Assembly (NCBI RefSeq): GCF_000171815.1
Contig: NZ_ABGR01000003.1
Coordinates: forward strand, 329,514-393,513
Direction of reading: 5' to 3'
Source of the DNA: Vibrio sp. AND4
GTDB lineage: Bacteria; Pseudomonadota; Gammaproteobacteria; Enterobacterales; Vibrionaceae
Length of the DNA: 64,000 bases
How positions within the stretch are numbered: position 1 is the first letter of the stretch; every line of letters begins with the position of its first letter. The position numbers were made by a program, and so were the translations under genes. Shown piece by piece: positions 52,913 through 63,729 of this stretch. A model generated the notes under the pieces. The model worked only from the letters and a program-made list of their open reading frames with translations. It made no database searches and had not been told where the DNA came from.

Positions 52913-54097
52913 TTACAAGCTGTCGCCACCCTGTGCTGAAGTCATACTGCCCAGTCTACCGACTAAAGAATGTCTACGGTGCCGTAATTCTTCCATGTTT
53001 GAGCAATGCTCATAAAATGCATATCGGTTTTTACCAGTATGCTTTGCGGCGTACATTGCTTTGTCAGCACAACGCGTAAGCTCAGATAAGTCGTTGGCAT
53101 CTTGACCGTAAATCGCCGCTCCCATACTCACGGTTAACTCATTGATCGTGCCTTCCGTTTGATAAACTTTTTGAAACAGGTTTACGATGCGATCAAGAAT
53201 AATGCTTAACTCTTTCGTACTGTCTAAATCGTAAAGCATTAACACAAACTCATCACCAGCGAAGCGAGCGATCGAGTAATCGTGTTTGTCAGTCTGCCTG
53301 TCTTTATTGCGAATGTTGTTTTTTAATCGAGTCGCGAAGTGTTTCAACACTCGGTCACCCATATCATGGCCGTAGCTGTCATTGATATGCTTAAAATTAT
53401 CAATATCGAGAAAAATCAAGGCGGTGATAGTGTCGGTTTTGGTTTGATCTAACTCATCCAGTTTCGCACGCGCCCACGCTTCAAAGCTCCAGCGATTTGC
53501 TAAACCAGTTAACTGATCGAGATAAGCAAGATCCTCAATCCCTTCGCCGTAGAGGGTTTGAACGTCGCTCACAACTTTTGAGTAGAAATAAGAAAAGGTA
53601 TGACAAATAAAACCAACGGTAACAAGGGTGAACATAAAGCGGAGTTCCGTCATCTCACTGGCGGCAGGCACACTTTCTAAAAAGGTCAAGCCGAAAAAGA
53701 TGATGAGAGAATATGTGATACTAAACAGCAAACCAGTCTTAAAATCGTTAATTAAGATAATGGCAGCCAAAACCGGGTAGAGCCAAAGCAATCGACCTGA
53801 GGGTGTATTGTTGTGAAGAAGCAATAATAATCCAACAAACATCAATACGGCCGTGAGTAACAAATCAGCGTATTGATGATGCTCGCGTATTTTTATCAGA
53901 TAACTGATTAATAAGCATGCGGTAGCACTTAACCCGATTAAAAAACACAGAGCTTTGTTCCCTGAAAAATAATGCGTTATCGAGCCATAAACTAACAATG
54001 CAGTGGCAATACTGGAACAGAGTAAAACGATCTTCTTTTTCTTTATTGATCGGATATCCGCCATTTCCTCTAGGCGCGCTCCAGCCAATTTTGACAT
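52913..54097 (-). CDS. membrane-bound diguanylate cyclase
   Basis: A 394-aa protein with about six N-terminal membrane segments (residues 20-180) followed by a GGDEF domain that makes cyclic di-GMP from two GTP. The active-site motif is RFAGDEFVLML: the first Gly is replaced by Ala, a tolerated variant. The substrate-binding part is DQLTGLANRWSFEAW and the metal site LIFLDIDNFKHINDSYGHDMGD. No RxxD inhibitory site is seen in the usual position. The start is uncertain because AGGGG is too close to the ATG at 54097. Confidence 0.9.
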   Translation of the reverse strand: MSKLAGARLEEMADIRSIKKKKIVLLCSSIATALLVYGSITHYFSGNKALCFLIGLSATACLLISYLIKIREHHQYADLLLTAVLMFVGLLLLLHNNTPSGRLLWLYPVLAAIILINDFKTGLLFSITYSLIIFFGLTFLESVPAASEMTELRFMFTLVTVGFICHTFSYFYSKVVSDVQTLYGEGIEDLAYLDQLTGLANRWSFEAWARAKLDELDQTKTDTITALIFLDIDNFKHINDSYGHDMGDRVLKHFATRLKNNIRNKDRQTDKHDYSIARFAGDEFVLMLYDLDSTKELSIILDRIVNLFQKVYQTEGTINELTVSMGAAIYGQDANDLSELTRCADKAMYAAKHTGKNRYAFYEHCSNMEELRHRRHSLVGRLGSMTSAQGGDSL

Positions 54098-54329
54098 TAC
54101 ATTCCCCTACTTTAGAATTATTTTGTGCTTAGCTTAGGTTGTAATTAAGCATTGTATAGAATAGTGATGCTTATAAGTGTGATATTGGTCGAGTTTGGCG
54201 TTGTTTTGAATTGTGGGTCTGTAGGAAGTGATGAGGTGTGAAAGTTTTAAGAATAATGCGTTGCGTTTACAGACTACCTGCAGGTTGAGTGCTTTGTCTA
54301 TTCGGCCGATCTGCTTTAGTATCATCATG

Positions 54330-56009
54330 TTAAAACTCACAGTCTGCTTGAAAGCGCATACGCTCTTTACTGTAAGGATGGTCCAACTCCAGCATCTCGG
54401 CATGCAAATGCAGTCGATTCGCTTTCTCGCCATACAAGCCGTCGCCAACCATTGCCATGTTCAGCCCCATGTGATGTGCGCTATGCACTCGAAGCTGGTG
54501 GGTGCGCCCTGTTTTTGGGTACATGTAAACCCTGCTGCGTCCGTCTTTTACATCAATCAACTGCCAGAAAGTGTCGGCGGGTTTACCGTGCTCAAAGCAC
54601 ACAAGCTGGCGTGGGCGGTCTTCTGGATCGCCACGCATTGGCAGTGAGATCTCACCCTCAGGCTCACTTAAGGTCCCTTCGAGCAGCGCCATATAACGCT
54701 TTTGTACGCCCCGAGTGATGAACTGCTTTTGCAAGCTCTTGTTCGCACGTTTGGTTAAAGCAAACACCAAAATCCCCGAAGTCGCCATATCTAGGCGGTG
54801 AATCACAAATGGCCCTTCGACATTCGGGAACATGGCTTGAAGACGTGAGTAGGCTGAATCTTTGATGGTTTTACCCGGAACGGAAAGCAGTCCTGATGGC
54901 TTGTTGACGACCACCATAGCTTCGTCTTGGAAAAGAACTTCTAACTCTTTATCTTCTGCCCAATTCTCTGCTAATGGGTTTGGCTCGACATCTAAGCCTT
55001 GCAGCATGTGCCCCAAAATGGGTTGGCATTTGCTGTTACACGATGGGTAAAACTTTTGGTGTTGTCGTACTTCCGACTTTGGCGATATGCCCCACCAAAA
55101 CTCTGCCAATGCAAGTGGTTGATAGCCGTGTTTGTATGCGAATTGAAGCAGTTTCGGCGCTGCACACTCACCGGACCCAGCAGGTGGCACAGGGTTAGTA
55201 GTGGGCGCAAATATGTCCACCAAATCGCGCTCTACGTTGTGGTTATCCAAGAAGCGGTACTGTTTATGCAACTTGTGTTGTAGGGCGTTAGATAAGTCTT
55301 TGCGCTGCTCTTTGAGCTCTGTCAGTTTTTGCTCTAGCTCGGCTAAGCGCGTTTCTTTGGTCGTCAGTTTTTCGTCCCAAGCTTGTTTGAGGTATTTGAG
55401 TGCATTCTTCTCAGCGACGCTCTGTTTACCTAAACCATCCAGTAGCGCTTTTAGAGCTTCTGGACTTAGCTTTTGTTCGCCTTGCTTTCGTTGCTGTTTA
55501 CGTTTTGCACGATTCGCAATCATGCCTTGGCGGTGGGTATGTTCTTCTTGCTGATAAGTTTCGCGGTCAGCTTTGAGCTCTGCTTTTAGTTGTGTCAGTT
55601 CGGGGTTGGCAGCAAAGGCTTTGTATTTCGCATTCAAGACGTTAATGGCGTCTGTCTCGGAACGAAAGAACCCTTCTTCGGTCAGCATGTCGAAAACAGG
55701 GGGAACAAAACCTGGCAGTAAGTTTTGATCGTCAATCTTGCCAGAGAAAGCACTGAAATAGCCAAGTTCACCTTGTGGGCTACGCACCAATAACACACCG
55801 AACATCTTACCGCGTCCATTTCGCTTATCCTCAAGGCCGAAATCGTGTTCGAAGTCAGTTTGTGTCATCAAGTGTTGCTGCAATTGTTCAGCAGCCAACA
55901 CACACAATGGGTGAGGGGTGTAGTAGAACGGAAATGTAAACTGCGTTGGCAACTCGTAGTCAGAAATGTCCGCAGTGAATCGAGTAAAGCATTGTTCAGG
56001 CGAGTGCAT
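54330..56009 (-). CDS. RluA-family pseudouridine synthase with long N-terminal extension
   Basis: The C-terminal part (about 355-555) is an RluA-type synthase that converts uridine to pseudouridine in RNA. The catalytic motif is HRLDMATSGILVFALT. The first 350 aa are unusual: an N-terminal domain with FGLEDKRNGRGKMFGVLLVRS and a charged coiled coil (about 155-250, rich in Lys, Glu and Gln). Similar long forms occur in gamma-proteobacteria. The RNA target is unknown; rRNA is likely. Confidence 0.88.
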   Translation of the reverse strand: MHSPEQCFTRFTADISDYELPTQFTFPFYYTPHPLCVLAAEQLQQHLMTQTDFEHDFGLEDKRNGRGKMFGVLLVRSPQGELGYFSAFSGKIDDQNLLPGFVPPVFDMLTEEGFFRSETDAINVLNAKYKAFAANPELTQLKAELKADRETYQQEEHTHRQGMIANRAKRKQQRKQGEQKLSPEALKALLDGLGKQSVAEKNALKYLKQAWDEKLTTKETRLAELEQKLTELKEQRKDLSNALQHKLHKQYRFLDNHNVERDLVDIFAPTTNPVPPAGSGECAAPKLLQFAYKHGYQPLALAEFWWGISPKSEVRQHQKFYPSCNSKCQPILGHMLQGLDVEPNPLAENWAEDKELEVLFQDEAMVVVNKPSGLLSVPGKTIKDSAYSRLQAMFPNVEGPFVIHRLDMATSGILVFALTKRANKSLQKQFITRGVQKRYMALLEGTLSEPEGEISLPMRGDPEDRPRQLVCFEHGKPADTFWQLIDVKDGRSRVYMYPKTGRTHQLRVHSAHHMGLNMAMVGDGLYGEKANRLHLHAEMLELDHPYSKERMRFQADCEF

Positions 56010-56204
56010 GAGATTGAGTCCGTGCGAAATAAAAATCGAGCGCGGATTGTACCTATTTTTTTCGTGATTGCTATCTTGAGCCTAGCTTACCGTGTTCAAT
56101 TTAGCTTGAGATTCACTCAATATTCTGTAACTTATTGAGTCTATATTTTGCAGTTTGCTTTCATTCGCTGAGTGATCTGAGCTGCGTCATTTTGAGTTTA
56201 AATC

Positions 56205-57002
56205 ATGCCACAAGCTAATATCAAATTCATTGCCACCGATATGGATGGTACCTTACTTGATCAAGACGGTCGTTTAGACCCTGAGTTCTTTGAACTGTTT
56301 TTGCAGCTAGAAGAGAAGGGTATATTGTTCTCTGCCGCATCGGGTCGCCAGTATTACAGTCTGCGCGAGACGTTTGCACCAATCCAAGATCGTATGATTT
56401 ACGTGGCGGAAAACGGTACCTTGGTGATGCATCAAGATAAAGAGCTGTACAGCTGCACCATTGCAAAATCTGAAATTGATGAAATTATAAAAGCGGCTCG
56501 CGCGTTAGAAGGAACACACCTTGTATTGTGCGGTAAGCGTTCTGCGTATATCGAAACCCAAGATCCTAAAGCGTTGGAAGAGTTCCAGAAGTACTACTAC
56601 CGTTGTGAATACGTTTCAGATTTGCTGACTGTAGACGATGAATTTATCAAGGTCGCGATTTGCCATTTTGATGGCTCTGAAGAGTTTGTGTATCCGACGA
56701 TGAAAGCGAAGTTTGATGACTCGCATCAAGTTGTGGTGAGTGCGAAAATTTGGCTGGATATCATGAACGCAGAAGCGTCAAAAGGGGCGGCAATTAAACA
56801 CCTTCAAGCAACCATGGGGTTTGGTCCTGAAGAGACCATGTCTTTCGGTGATTATCTGAATGATCTAGAAATGCTGCAAGTGAGTGAGCACTCTTACGCG
56901 ATGGAAAATGCGCACGAGGCAGTGAAGAAAATCGCTCGTTTTTCAGCACCAAGCAACCGTGAGTCTGGTGTGATGAAAGTGATCAAAGAGAAAGTGCTTT
57001 AA
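56205..57002 (+). CDS. Cof-type HAD phosphatase
   Basis: A 265-aa cytoplasmic HAD phosphatase with a C2 cap. Motif I is FIATDMDGTLLDQDG (nucleophile Asp12, acid Asp14), motif II is SAASGR, and motif IV is SFGDYLNDLEML. Related enzymes (YbiV/YidA type) dephosphorylate sugar phosphates and FMN-like molecules. The substrate is not known. Confidence 0.9.
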   Translation: MPQANIKFIATDMDGTLLDQDGRLDPEFFELFLQLEEKGILFSAASGRQYYSLRETFAPIQDRMIYVAENGTLVMHQDKELYSCTIAKSEIDEIIKAARALEGTHLVLCGKRSAYIETQDPKALEEFQKYYYRCEYVSDLLTVDDEFIKVAICHFDGSEEFVYPTMKAKFDDSHQVVVSAKIWLDIMNAEASKGAAIKHLQATMGFGPEETMSFGDYLNDLEMLQVSEHSYAMENAHEAVKKIARFSAPSNRESGVMKVIKEKVL

Positions 57003-57021
57003 TACGGCCAATCGAAAGACC

Positions 57022-57067
57022 GACACGAACAAGCCCCGCTACTTCATAAGCGGGGCTTGTTCGTGTC
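57022..57067. terminator. long perfect hairpin after the HAD gene
   Basis: A 19-bp perfect stem around AAGCCCCGCT/AGCGGGGCTT with an 8-nt loop. There is no T run, so it may be a Rho-assisted terminator or a mRNA-stabilising structure between convergent genes. Confidence 0.6.
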
Positions 57068-57120
57068 TATGCTTATATCCGGTATAGCAAAGTTAGCGGT
57101 AACATTGGATTGATGGATGG

Positions 57121-57525
57121 TCAGCGAACGTATTTTGCTGTTGCAGTGACAAGCCAGTGTTGCAGTTTACCATCAGGGTTTTCTACCCACAGGTCGTTAT
57201 GGTAACGATAAATACGGCCGTTGACGGTTAATGCTAGCGTGTTGTCACCGGTTTGCTCCATGCGAATAAACTGATCAGAAGTCACCAAAAACGGTTCCAA
57301 ATCATCTGTGCTTGCACCTTTGTACACGACAAAGTAACCAAACATGTTACCCGCGTCAGGGTCTGTAGAATGAATGCGGTGACCAACCAGCGTGTAGTTG
57401 TCGTTGAGTGCTTCTTCGAGAGTTTGCGCCCCCACTGTTTCGTGAGGTGGAATAAACACCCAAGCTAGGACACCTATCGCAATCAATAGCAGCAATAGTA
57501 CCGCTCGCATGAAGTTTTTCATCAT
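57121..57525 (-). CDS. membrane-anchored protein of unknown function
   Basis: A 134-aa protein with an N-terminal signal anchor (AVLLLLLIAIGVLAWVFIPP) and a beta-rich extracytoplasmic domain (about 35-134). The start has two ATG in tandem (57525 and 57522) with GGAT upstream. No family recognised. Confidence 0.7.
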   Translation of the reverse strand: MMKNFMRAVLLLLLIAIGVLAWVFIPPHETVGAQTLEEALNDNYTLVGHRIHSTDPDAGNMFGYFVVYKGASTDDLEPFLVTSDQFIRMEQTGDNTLALTVNGRIYRYHNDLWVENPDGKLQHWLVTATAKYVR

Positions 57526-57608
57526 GGTTATCCGTCTAACGTTGGAATTTCATTTATACGTTTTCTTATCCGCTAAATTGATCAGGAAGTCAATGTTGTT
57601 AGAGCGCG

Positions 57609-57638
57609 AAAAGCCACTCATGTGCATGAGTGGCTTTG
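57609..57638 (-). terminator. terminator of the frmA-frmB transcript
   Basis: A 13-bp stem (AAAGCCACTCATG / CATGAGTGGCTTT) with a 2-nt loop; leftward reading continues with TTTT. Confidence 0.75.
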
Positions 57639-57727
57639 GTAAACAAAGACATCGAACTGTTCAATTTAATGCACTTTATGTTTTATCACTAGCAAACACC
57701 GGGCATTAAGTGCCAAGCAAATAAAAA

Positions 57728-58567
57728 TTAGGCAAATAAGTGCTTCGCATGGAAGTTTAAGTGATCCGCGATAAAGCTCGAAATAAAGAAATAGCTGTGG
57801 TCATAACCCGGTTGCATGCGCAGTTCAACTTCAGAATCATGAGTATTTGCAGCGGCCAGTAACACTTCAGGTTTCAATTGCTCTGCAAGGAAACTGTCTG
57901 CGTCACCCTGGTCGACTAAAATCGGCAATGGTGAGCGGCTTTTCTTAAGTAATTCGCTTGCATCGTATTGTTTCCAGCTTTCAATATCAGTACCTAGGTA
58001 AGCGGTAAACGCTTTTTGCCCCCAAGGACATTGGATTGGGTTACTGATTGGGCTGAACGCAGAAATTGAGCGGTACTGATCTGAGTTTTTCAAACCTATG
58101 GTGATCGCACCGTGGCCACCCATGCTGTGACCCGAAATTGACTTCACGTCAGAGACTGGGAAGTTACTTTCAATGATTGCAGGCAGCTCTTGGGTGATGT
58201 AATCGTACATGTGGTAGTGACGCGACCAAGGTTCTTGAGTGGCGTTTAGGTAGAAACCTGCACCTTTACCCAGATCGTAGTTTTCATCATCTGCAACATC
58301 GTCACCACGTGGGCTGGTATCCGGTGCCACAATGGCAATTCCCAATTCGGCTGCCATACGGAACGCGCCGGCTTTCTGCATGAAGTTTTCATCTGTACAT
58401 GTTAAGCCTGACAACCAGTAAACCACAGGTACTGGGTTTGATTTCGTTGCGTTAGGTGGCAAGAAGATCGCAAAGCGCATGTTGCAGTTCAAAACTCGAG
58501 ACTCGTGAGTGTATTGTTTATGCCAACCACCGAATACTTTGGCTTGGCTTAGGCTTTCAATGGTCAT
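57728..58567 (-). CDS. frmB: S-formylglutathione hydrolase
   Basis: The enzyme hydrolyses S-formylglutathione to formate and glutathione, the second step of formaldehyde detoxification. It has 279 aa with the family pattern FLPPNATKSNPVPVVYWLSGLTCTDENF near residue 35 and the nucleophile elbow SGHSMGGHGAI (Ser about 147). His and Asp follow (GYDHSYFF and VDQGDADSFL). It lies downstream of frmA on the same strand, so they form an operon-like pair. Confidence 0.95.
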   Translation of the reverse strand: MTIESLSQAKVFGGWHKQYTHESRVLNCNMRFAIFLPPNATKSNPVPVVYWLSGLTCTDENFMQKAGAFRMAAELGIAIVAPDTSPRGDDVADDENYDLGKGAGFYLNATQEPWSRHYHMYDYITQELPAIIESNFPVSDVKSISGHSMGGHGAITIGLKNSDQYRSISAFSPISNPIQCPWGQKAFTAYLGTDIESWKQYDASELLKKSRSPLPILVDQGDADSFLAEQLKPEVLLAAANTHDSEVELRMQPGYDHSYFFISSFIADHLNFHAKHLFA

Positions 58568-58676
58568 GGGTAATCTCTCAATAAAACAATGCTTAATTAA
58601 AATAGTGCTTAATCAAAACAGTGAGTATTTAAAATAAGGTTTTTAATGGTGGACAAAACCGTTAAAGATAGTGAAT

Positions 58677-58719
58677 GGCTCTCTCCACCGAGGACAAGTG
58701 TCCAAGAGAGGAGAGAGCC
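58677..58719 (-). other. branched inverted repeat between frmA and frmB
   Basis: Outer arms GGCTCTCTCC / GGAGAGAGCC (10 bp, 58677-58686 and 58710-58719) enclose an inner GGACA/TGTCC hairpin (58691-58702). It lies in the 194-nt spacer of the pair. No T run; it may fine-tune relative expression. Confidence 0.55.
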
Positions 58720-58761
58720 GATTTCAAATATTAGTCACATTATGTGAGTGGTTATCTTGGC

Positions 58762-60301
<1,540 letters not shown>

Positions 60302-61171
60302 ATGGCGAATTGGGAAGGCGTGAGCGAATTTGTCGCGGTCGCAGAAACCAACAGCTTCACAGGTGCAGCGAACAAACTCAAAACGTCGGTGGCTCAAATC
60401 AGCCGTCGCGTATCAGCGTTGGAAGAACGTTTAGCTGTAAAATTACTGCATCGCACCACGCGAAAAGTCTCATTGACCGAGGCGGGGCAGCTTTATTACC
60501 AGCAATGTAAACATCTTGTTGAAGGCTTAGAGCTGGCGGAGTTAGCGGTAACACAAATGCAAGCAGAGCCAAAAGGGATACTTAAAGTGACTGCGCCCGT
60601 GACTTATGGTGAAATCAACCTTTCGCCTTTGTTACATCAGTTTATTGAGAAGTATCCGCAGGTGAATCTGGATTTGAATCTGACCAACCAAAAGCTCGAT
60701 TTGATTGAGCAAGGCGTCGATGTTGCCATTCGTTTGGGACGTTTACAGGACTCGAGTTTGATCGCCAAGCGTCTCTCTTCTCGTCAGTTGTACGTCTGTG
60801 CTAGCCCTGCTTATTTGGAGCGCTCTGGTGAGCCGCATACCTTGTCTGAGTTGAGCCATCATCAATGTTTGGTGGGTACTGCGGATTACTGGCACTTTAA
60901 AGAGCAAAAACGTGAGAAGTCTCTGCGCGTTTCTGGCCGAATTAAATGTAACAGCGGCTTTGCGTTAGTCGATGCGGCAAAACGCGGTTTAGGCTTGGTT
61001 CAGCTTCCCGATTACTACGTGCAGGAAGCGTTGGATAACGGTGATCTGGTAGAGGTCTTAACTGATTATCGCGACGATCGTGAAGGTATTTGGGCACTGT
61101 ATCCGCAAAACCGAAACCTGTCGCCAAAAGTGCGCTTACTGATTGATTTTTTGGCTGAAAACATGAGCTGA
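60302..61171 (+). CDS. LysR-family regulator, probable frmA regulator
   Basis: A 289-aa regulator with an N-terminal winged helix (SFTGAANKLKTSVAQISRRVSALEERLAVKLLHRTTR, about residues 18-54) and a LysR effector domain. Its position, diverging from frmA, matches the usual arrangement for the glutathione-dependent formaldehyde pathway in gamma-proteobacteria. Direct control is inferred. Confidence 0.9.
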   Translation: MANWEGVSEFVAVAETNSFTGAANKLKTSVAQISRRVSALEERLAVKLLHRTTRKVSLTEAGQLYYQQCKHLVEGLELAELAVTQMQAEPKGILKVTAPVTYGEINLSPLLHQFIEKYPQVNLDLNLTNQKLDLIEQGVDVAIRLGRLQDSSLIAKRLSSRQLYVCASPAYLERSGEPHTLSELSHHQCLVGTADYWHFKEQKREKSLRVSGRIKCNSGFALVDAAKRGLGLVQLPDYYVQEALDNGDLVEVLTDYRDDREGIWALYPQNRNLSPKVRLLIDFLAENMS

Positions 61172-61187
61172 GAGACAGGTTAAATAA

Positions 61188-61217
61188 GCCAAGCGGCCAT
61201 AAGCAACTTGGCGTTTT
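61188..61217 (+). terminator. weak terminator after the LysR gene
   Basis: A 6-bp stem (GCCAAG / CTTGGC) followed by GTTTTT. Possible. Confidence 0.5.
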
Positions 61218-61245
61218 TCCTTAGCTCACTCTTACTTACTCAGAT

Positions 61246-61293
61246 TGGTATTACTAACTTGGACTGGTATTACTAACTTGGACTGGTATTACT
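61246..61293. repeat. 19-bp tandem repeat at the end of the siderophore-interacting protein gene
   Basis: The unit TGGTATTACTAACTTGGAC is present twice in full (61246-61264, 61265-61283) and once in part (61284-61293). The partial copy contains the stop codon of the leftward gene. Confidence 0.88.
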
Positions 61294-62062
61294 GCTCGTT
61301 TAGTTCCGCATCTTGTCGCTTGATCACCTTGTGGCCATCTTCCGACACACCTTGCTTCCAGTAACTGCTGATGTAGATATTCTCGCGGTCTACATCCTTT
61401 TCGTTGCGGAAGTACTGACGCAGTGCACGCATTGAGTCGAATTCACAAGCACACCAAATGGCGGCTTCACCTTGCAGCCATTCAAGCTCACGAACTTTGT
61501 CTGCGAGAGGCTGCTTGGTAACCCAATGGAGCTCTATGCCTGCTGGTGCTTTGAGGGGTTGAATATCGGCCTCAGAGATCACGCTGATCACAGCGTAGCC
61601 TTTTGCGTCTGTTGGTAGAGTTCGAATTTTTGCTGATAAAGCAGGCAGTGCCGTCATGTCCGCTGCCATAAAGAACCAATCTGCTTCAGTGTTCAGGTTT
61701 GAAATGTTACCAGGACCCGCGATATGGATGACATCGCCTTCTTTGGCTGCCATTGCCCAGCGCGCTGCAAAACCACATTGGAGATCTCTAGTGATATGAC
61801 GTACGAAGTCGATTTCAATTGTGCACGCTTGAGGATCGAAACGACGAATGGTGTAAGTACGCATCACAGGACGCTCTTCCTCAGCGAGACCTTGGATATC
61901 AGTGCCCCCAACTTCGTTAAACAGCAACTTAACATAGCTGCCTTCGCAATCGAGCGGAAATTGGCTGAGCGCTTCGCCTTTAAGAGTAATACGCTGCATG
62001 TTCGGCGTGATGGTTTGTGTTTTTATGATCACGAGACTTTTAGGTTGTGGCTTCTTTTTCAT
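61289..62062 (-). CDS. siderophore-interacting protein (ViuB-like ferric reductase)
   Basis: A 257-aa flavoprotein of the SIP family, which reduces ferric siderophores after uptake so iron is released. The FAD-binding RTYTIRRFD motif is at residues about 68-76, the FAD/NAD region is WFFMAADMTALPAL, and the C-terminal region ends WCACEFDSMRALRQYF. The Fur-like box at 62087-62101 is upstream. No transporter or receptor gene is adjacent. Ends within a 19-bp tandem repeat. Confidence 0.9.
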   Translation of the reverse strand: MKKKPQPKSLVIIKTQTITPNMQRITLKGEALSQFPLDCEGSYVKLLFNEVGGTDIQGLAEEERPVMRTYTIRRFDPQACTIEIDFVRHITRDLQCGFAARWAMAAKEGDVIHIAGPGNISNLNTEADWFFMAADMTALPALSAKIRTLPTDAKGYAVISVISEADIQPLKAPAGIELHWVTKQPLADKVRELEWLQGEAAIWCACEFDSMRALRQYFRNEKDVDRENIYISSYWKQGVSEDGHKVIKRQDAELNEQ

Positions 62063-62086
62063 TTTAGTTTTGACCTTGTGATTTTT

Positions 62087-62101
62087 TGATAACTATTCTC
62101 T
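62087..62101. promoter_or_regulatory. Fur-like box
   Basis: TGATAACTATTCTCT matches the 7-1-7 Fur pattern TGATAATNATTATCA at 11 of 14 fixed positions, 25 bp upstream of the siderophore-interacting protein start. It suggests iron repression. Confidence 0.5.
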
Positions 62102-62472
62102 TTCGCATTAAGACTAACAGCATCTCAACAAGGCAGATAGTACCTTTATCTAAATTTACACTCAGTTCTTAAAAGTGGTGATTTATTTTAGATACTCATT
62201 TCTCGAATGGATACTCAGTGGTAGCGCATTCACAATGTTGGTGATGGATGCGCCTAAAGAGGAGGGTTAACTTCGATTTCGTAGCCGTTCAATTTGATGT
62301 GACTCGAAAGAGTCAGTCGGGTATGAATACGGTCCACATAAAATGCTGGAAAGCAGTCTGCAATATGACAAATCTGTTATTTATTCTCACCTTCTAAATA
62401 ATTACATCCTGCTAATTTTTCCACGTTGCTGCCCGGTTCGCGAGCAGCGGGTTGATAGTTTAAGGATGAATG
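62102..62472. other. divergent spacer upstream of the LPMO gene
   Basis: This 370-nt gap has no supported gene. It must hold the LPMO promoter, but no clear element apart from the Fur-like box at its edge was seen. Confidence 0.4.
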
Positions 62473-63651
62473 ATGAAATCATACGTAACCCTTCCTCTGA
62501 TGAGCTTGAGCGCAATGACTGTGCTGAGCTCTTTTAATGTTAGTGCTCACGGCTGGGTCGAGTTTCCAAGTGCGCGTCAAAATACCTGTTATTTAGATGG
62601 TGGCTTTTGGACCAATGAAATTCCAAACCTAGCATGTCAGGCGGCTTATGATGAGTCGGGCGCTTACCCTTTCGTACAACGCAGTGAGATTGCTGCAAAC
62701 GTGCCAAACTACCGCGATATGGCGCACGTAAAAGCAATTGTGCCTGACGGCGAGCTTTGTTCTGCTGGTGATACTGCTAAGAAAGGTTTGAATATTCCCT
62801 CGTCAAATTGGCAACGCACCGACCTGACGCCGGATGAAAATAATCAAATCGAATTAGTGTTCTTTGGTAAAGCGCCGCATAACCCTTCTTACTGGGAATT
62901 CTACCTTTCGAAACCCAGTTACGATGATACGCAGCCGCTGACTTGGGACGATTTAGAACTGATCGATACCGCGGGTGACGTGTATGTGGATACAGAAAAA
63001 CGCTATCGTATGCAGGTGACTTTCCCAGCTGACCGTTCGGGTAATGCGATTCTTTACACTCGTTGGCAGCGAATCGATGTGGCAGGTGAGGGTTTCTACA
63101 ACTGCAGTGACATTACGCTAAACGGCAGCGGCACTGTACCCCCAACTGATCCCGTTGATCCCACAGATCCAGAAAACAACCTGACTCCTCTTGGCTATTT
63201 TGTGGCACAGGGTTTCGGTCCAGTTGAAGCTGGTGATACGGTACGTTTCCGTACTTTTAGTGCAACAGGCTCCGAGCTCGTTGATCTGTCACTGCCAATC
63301 ACTGCCACCAATGCCACGACGTGGTCAGCGGAGCTGGCCGATCAGTTTAACTCACAGCAAACCGGCGATTGGTACGTGGGTATTTGGCATGAAGCGATGA
63401 AGCACTATATGTTCGATACCGATAATATCTACGCGAACCAAGTATTGGCGCCGAATGCCAACTTTAGCTACGCGTTATCATTGATTAAAGGTGATACTCA
63501 GCCACCGGTTGATCCAACTAACCTGTGGAGCAAAGACGCGGTTTACAATCAAGGTTATGTTGTGACACACAATGGTCGTGAGTGGACAGCGCAATGGTGG
63601 ACTCGTGGTGAAGAGCCAGGAACCACAGGAGAATGGGGCGTTTGGCGTTAA
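62473..63651 (+). CDS. chitin-active lytic polysaccharide monooxygenase (AA10) with CBM5/12
   Basis: A copper enzyme that cuts crystalline chitin oxidatively and helps chitinases. The ATG at 62473 (AAGGA 6 nt upstream) is preferred over 62470. Signal peptidase cleavage after SA exposes His26, the first copper ligand (HGWVEFPSARQ); His85 (MAHVKAIVPDGELCSAGD) is probably the second. The AA10 domain runs to about residue 215 (FYNCSDITL). A proline/Asp-rich linker follows (PPTDPVDPTDPE), then a middle domain (about 235-340) and a C-terminal CBM5/12 (about 350-392, YNQGYVVTHNGREWTAQWWT). It resembles the spindolin-like protein family of Vibrio. Confidence 0.92.
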   Translation: MKSYVTLPLMSLSAMTVLSSFNVSAHGWVEFPSARQNTCYLDGGFWTNEIPNLACQAAYDESGAYPFVQRSEIAANVPNYRDMAHVKAIVPDGELCSAGDTAKKGLNIPSSNWQRTDLTPDENNQIELVFFGKAPHNPSYWEFYLSKPSYDDTQPLTWDDLELIDTAGDVYVDTEKRYRMQVTFPADRSGNAILYTRWQRIDVAGEGFYNCSDITLNGSGTVPPTDPVDPTDPENNLTPLGYFVAQGFGPVEAGDTVRFRTFSATGSELVDLSLPITATNATTWSAELADQFNSQQTGDWYVGIWHEAMKHYMFDTDNIYANQVLAPNANFSYALSLIKGDTQPPVDPTNLWSKDAVYNQGYVVTHNGREWTAQWWTRGEEPGTTGEWGVWR

Positions 63652-63675
63652 GCTTTAACTGCTCTACGCAGACAA

Positions 63676-63705
63676 AACCCTTCTCGCTTGAGAAGGGTTG
63701 CTTGT
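63676..63705. terminator. terminator between the LPMO and the last gene
   Basis: A 10-bp stem (AACCCTTCTC / GAGAAGGGTT) with a 4-nt loop, followed by GCTTGTTTT. Serves the LPMO gene; possibly also the leftward gene. Confidence 0.75.
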
Positions 63706-63729
63706 TTTCATCGATAGATCTTGATCGTC

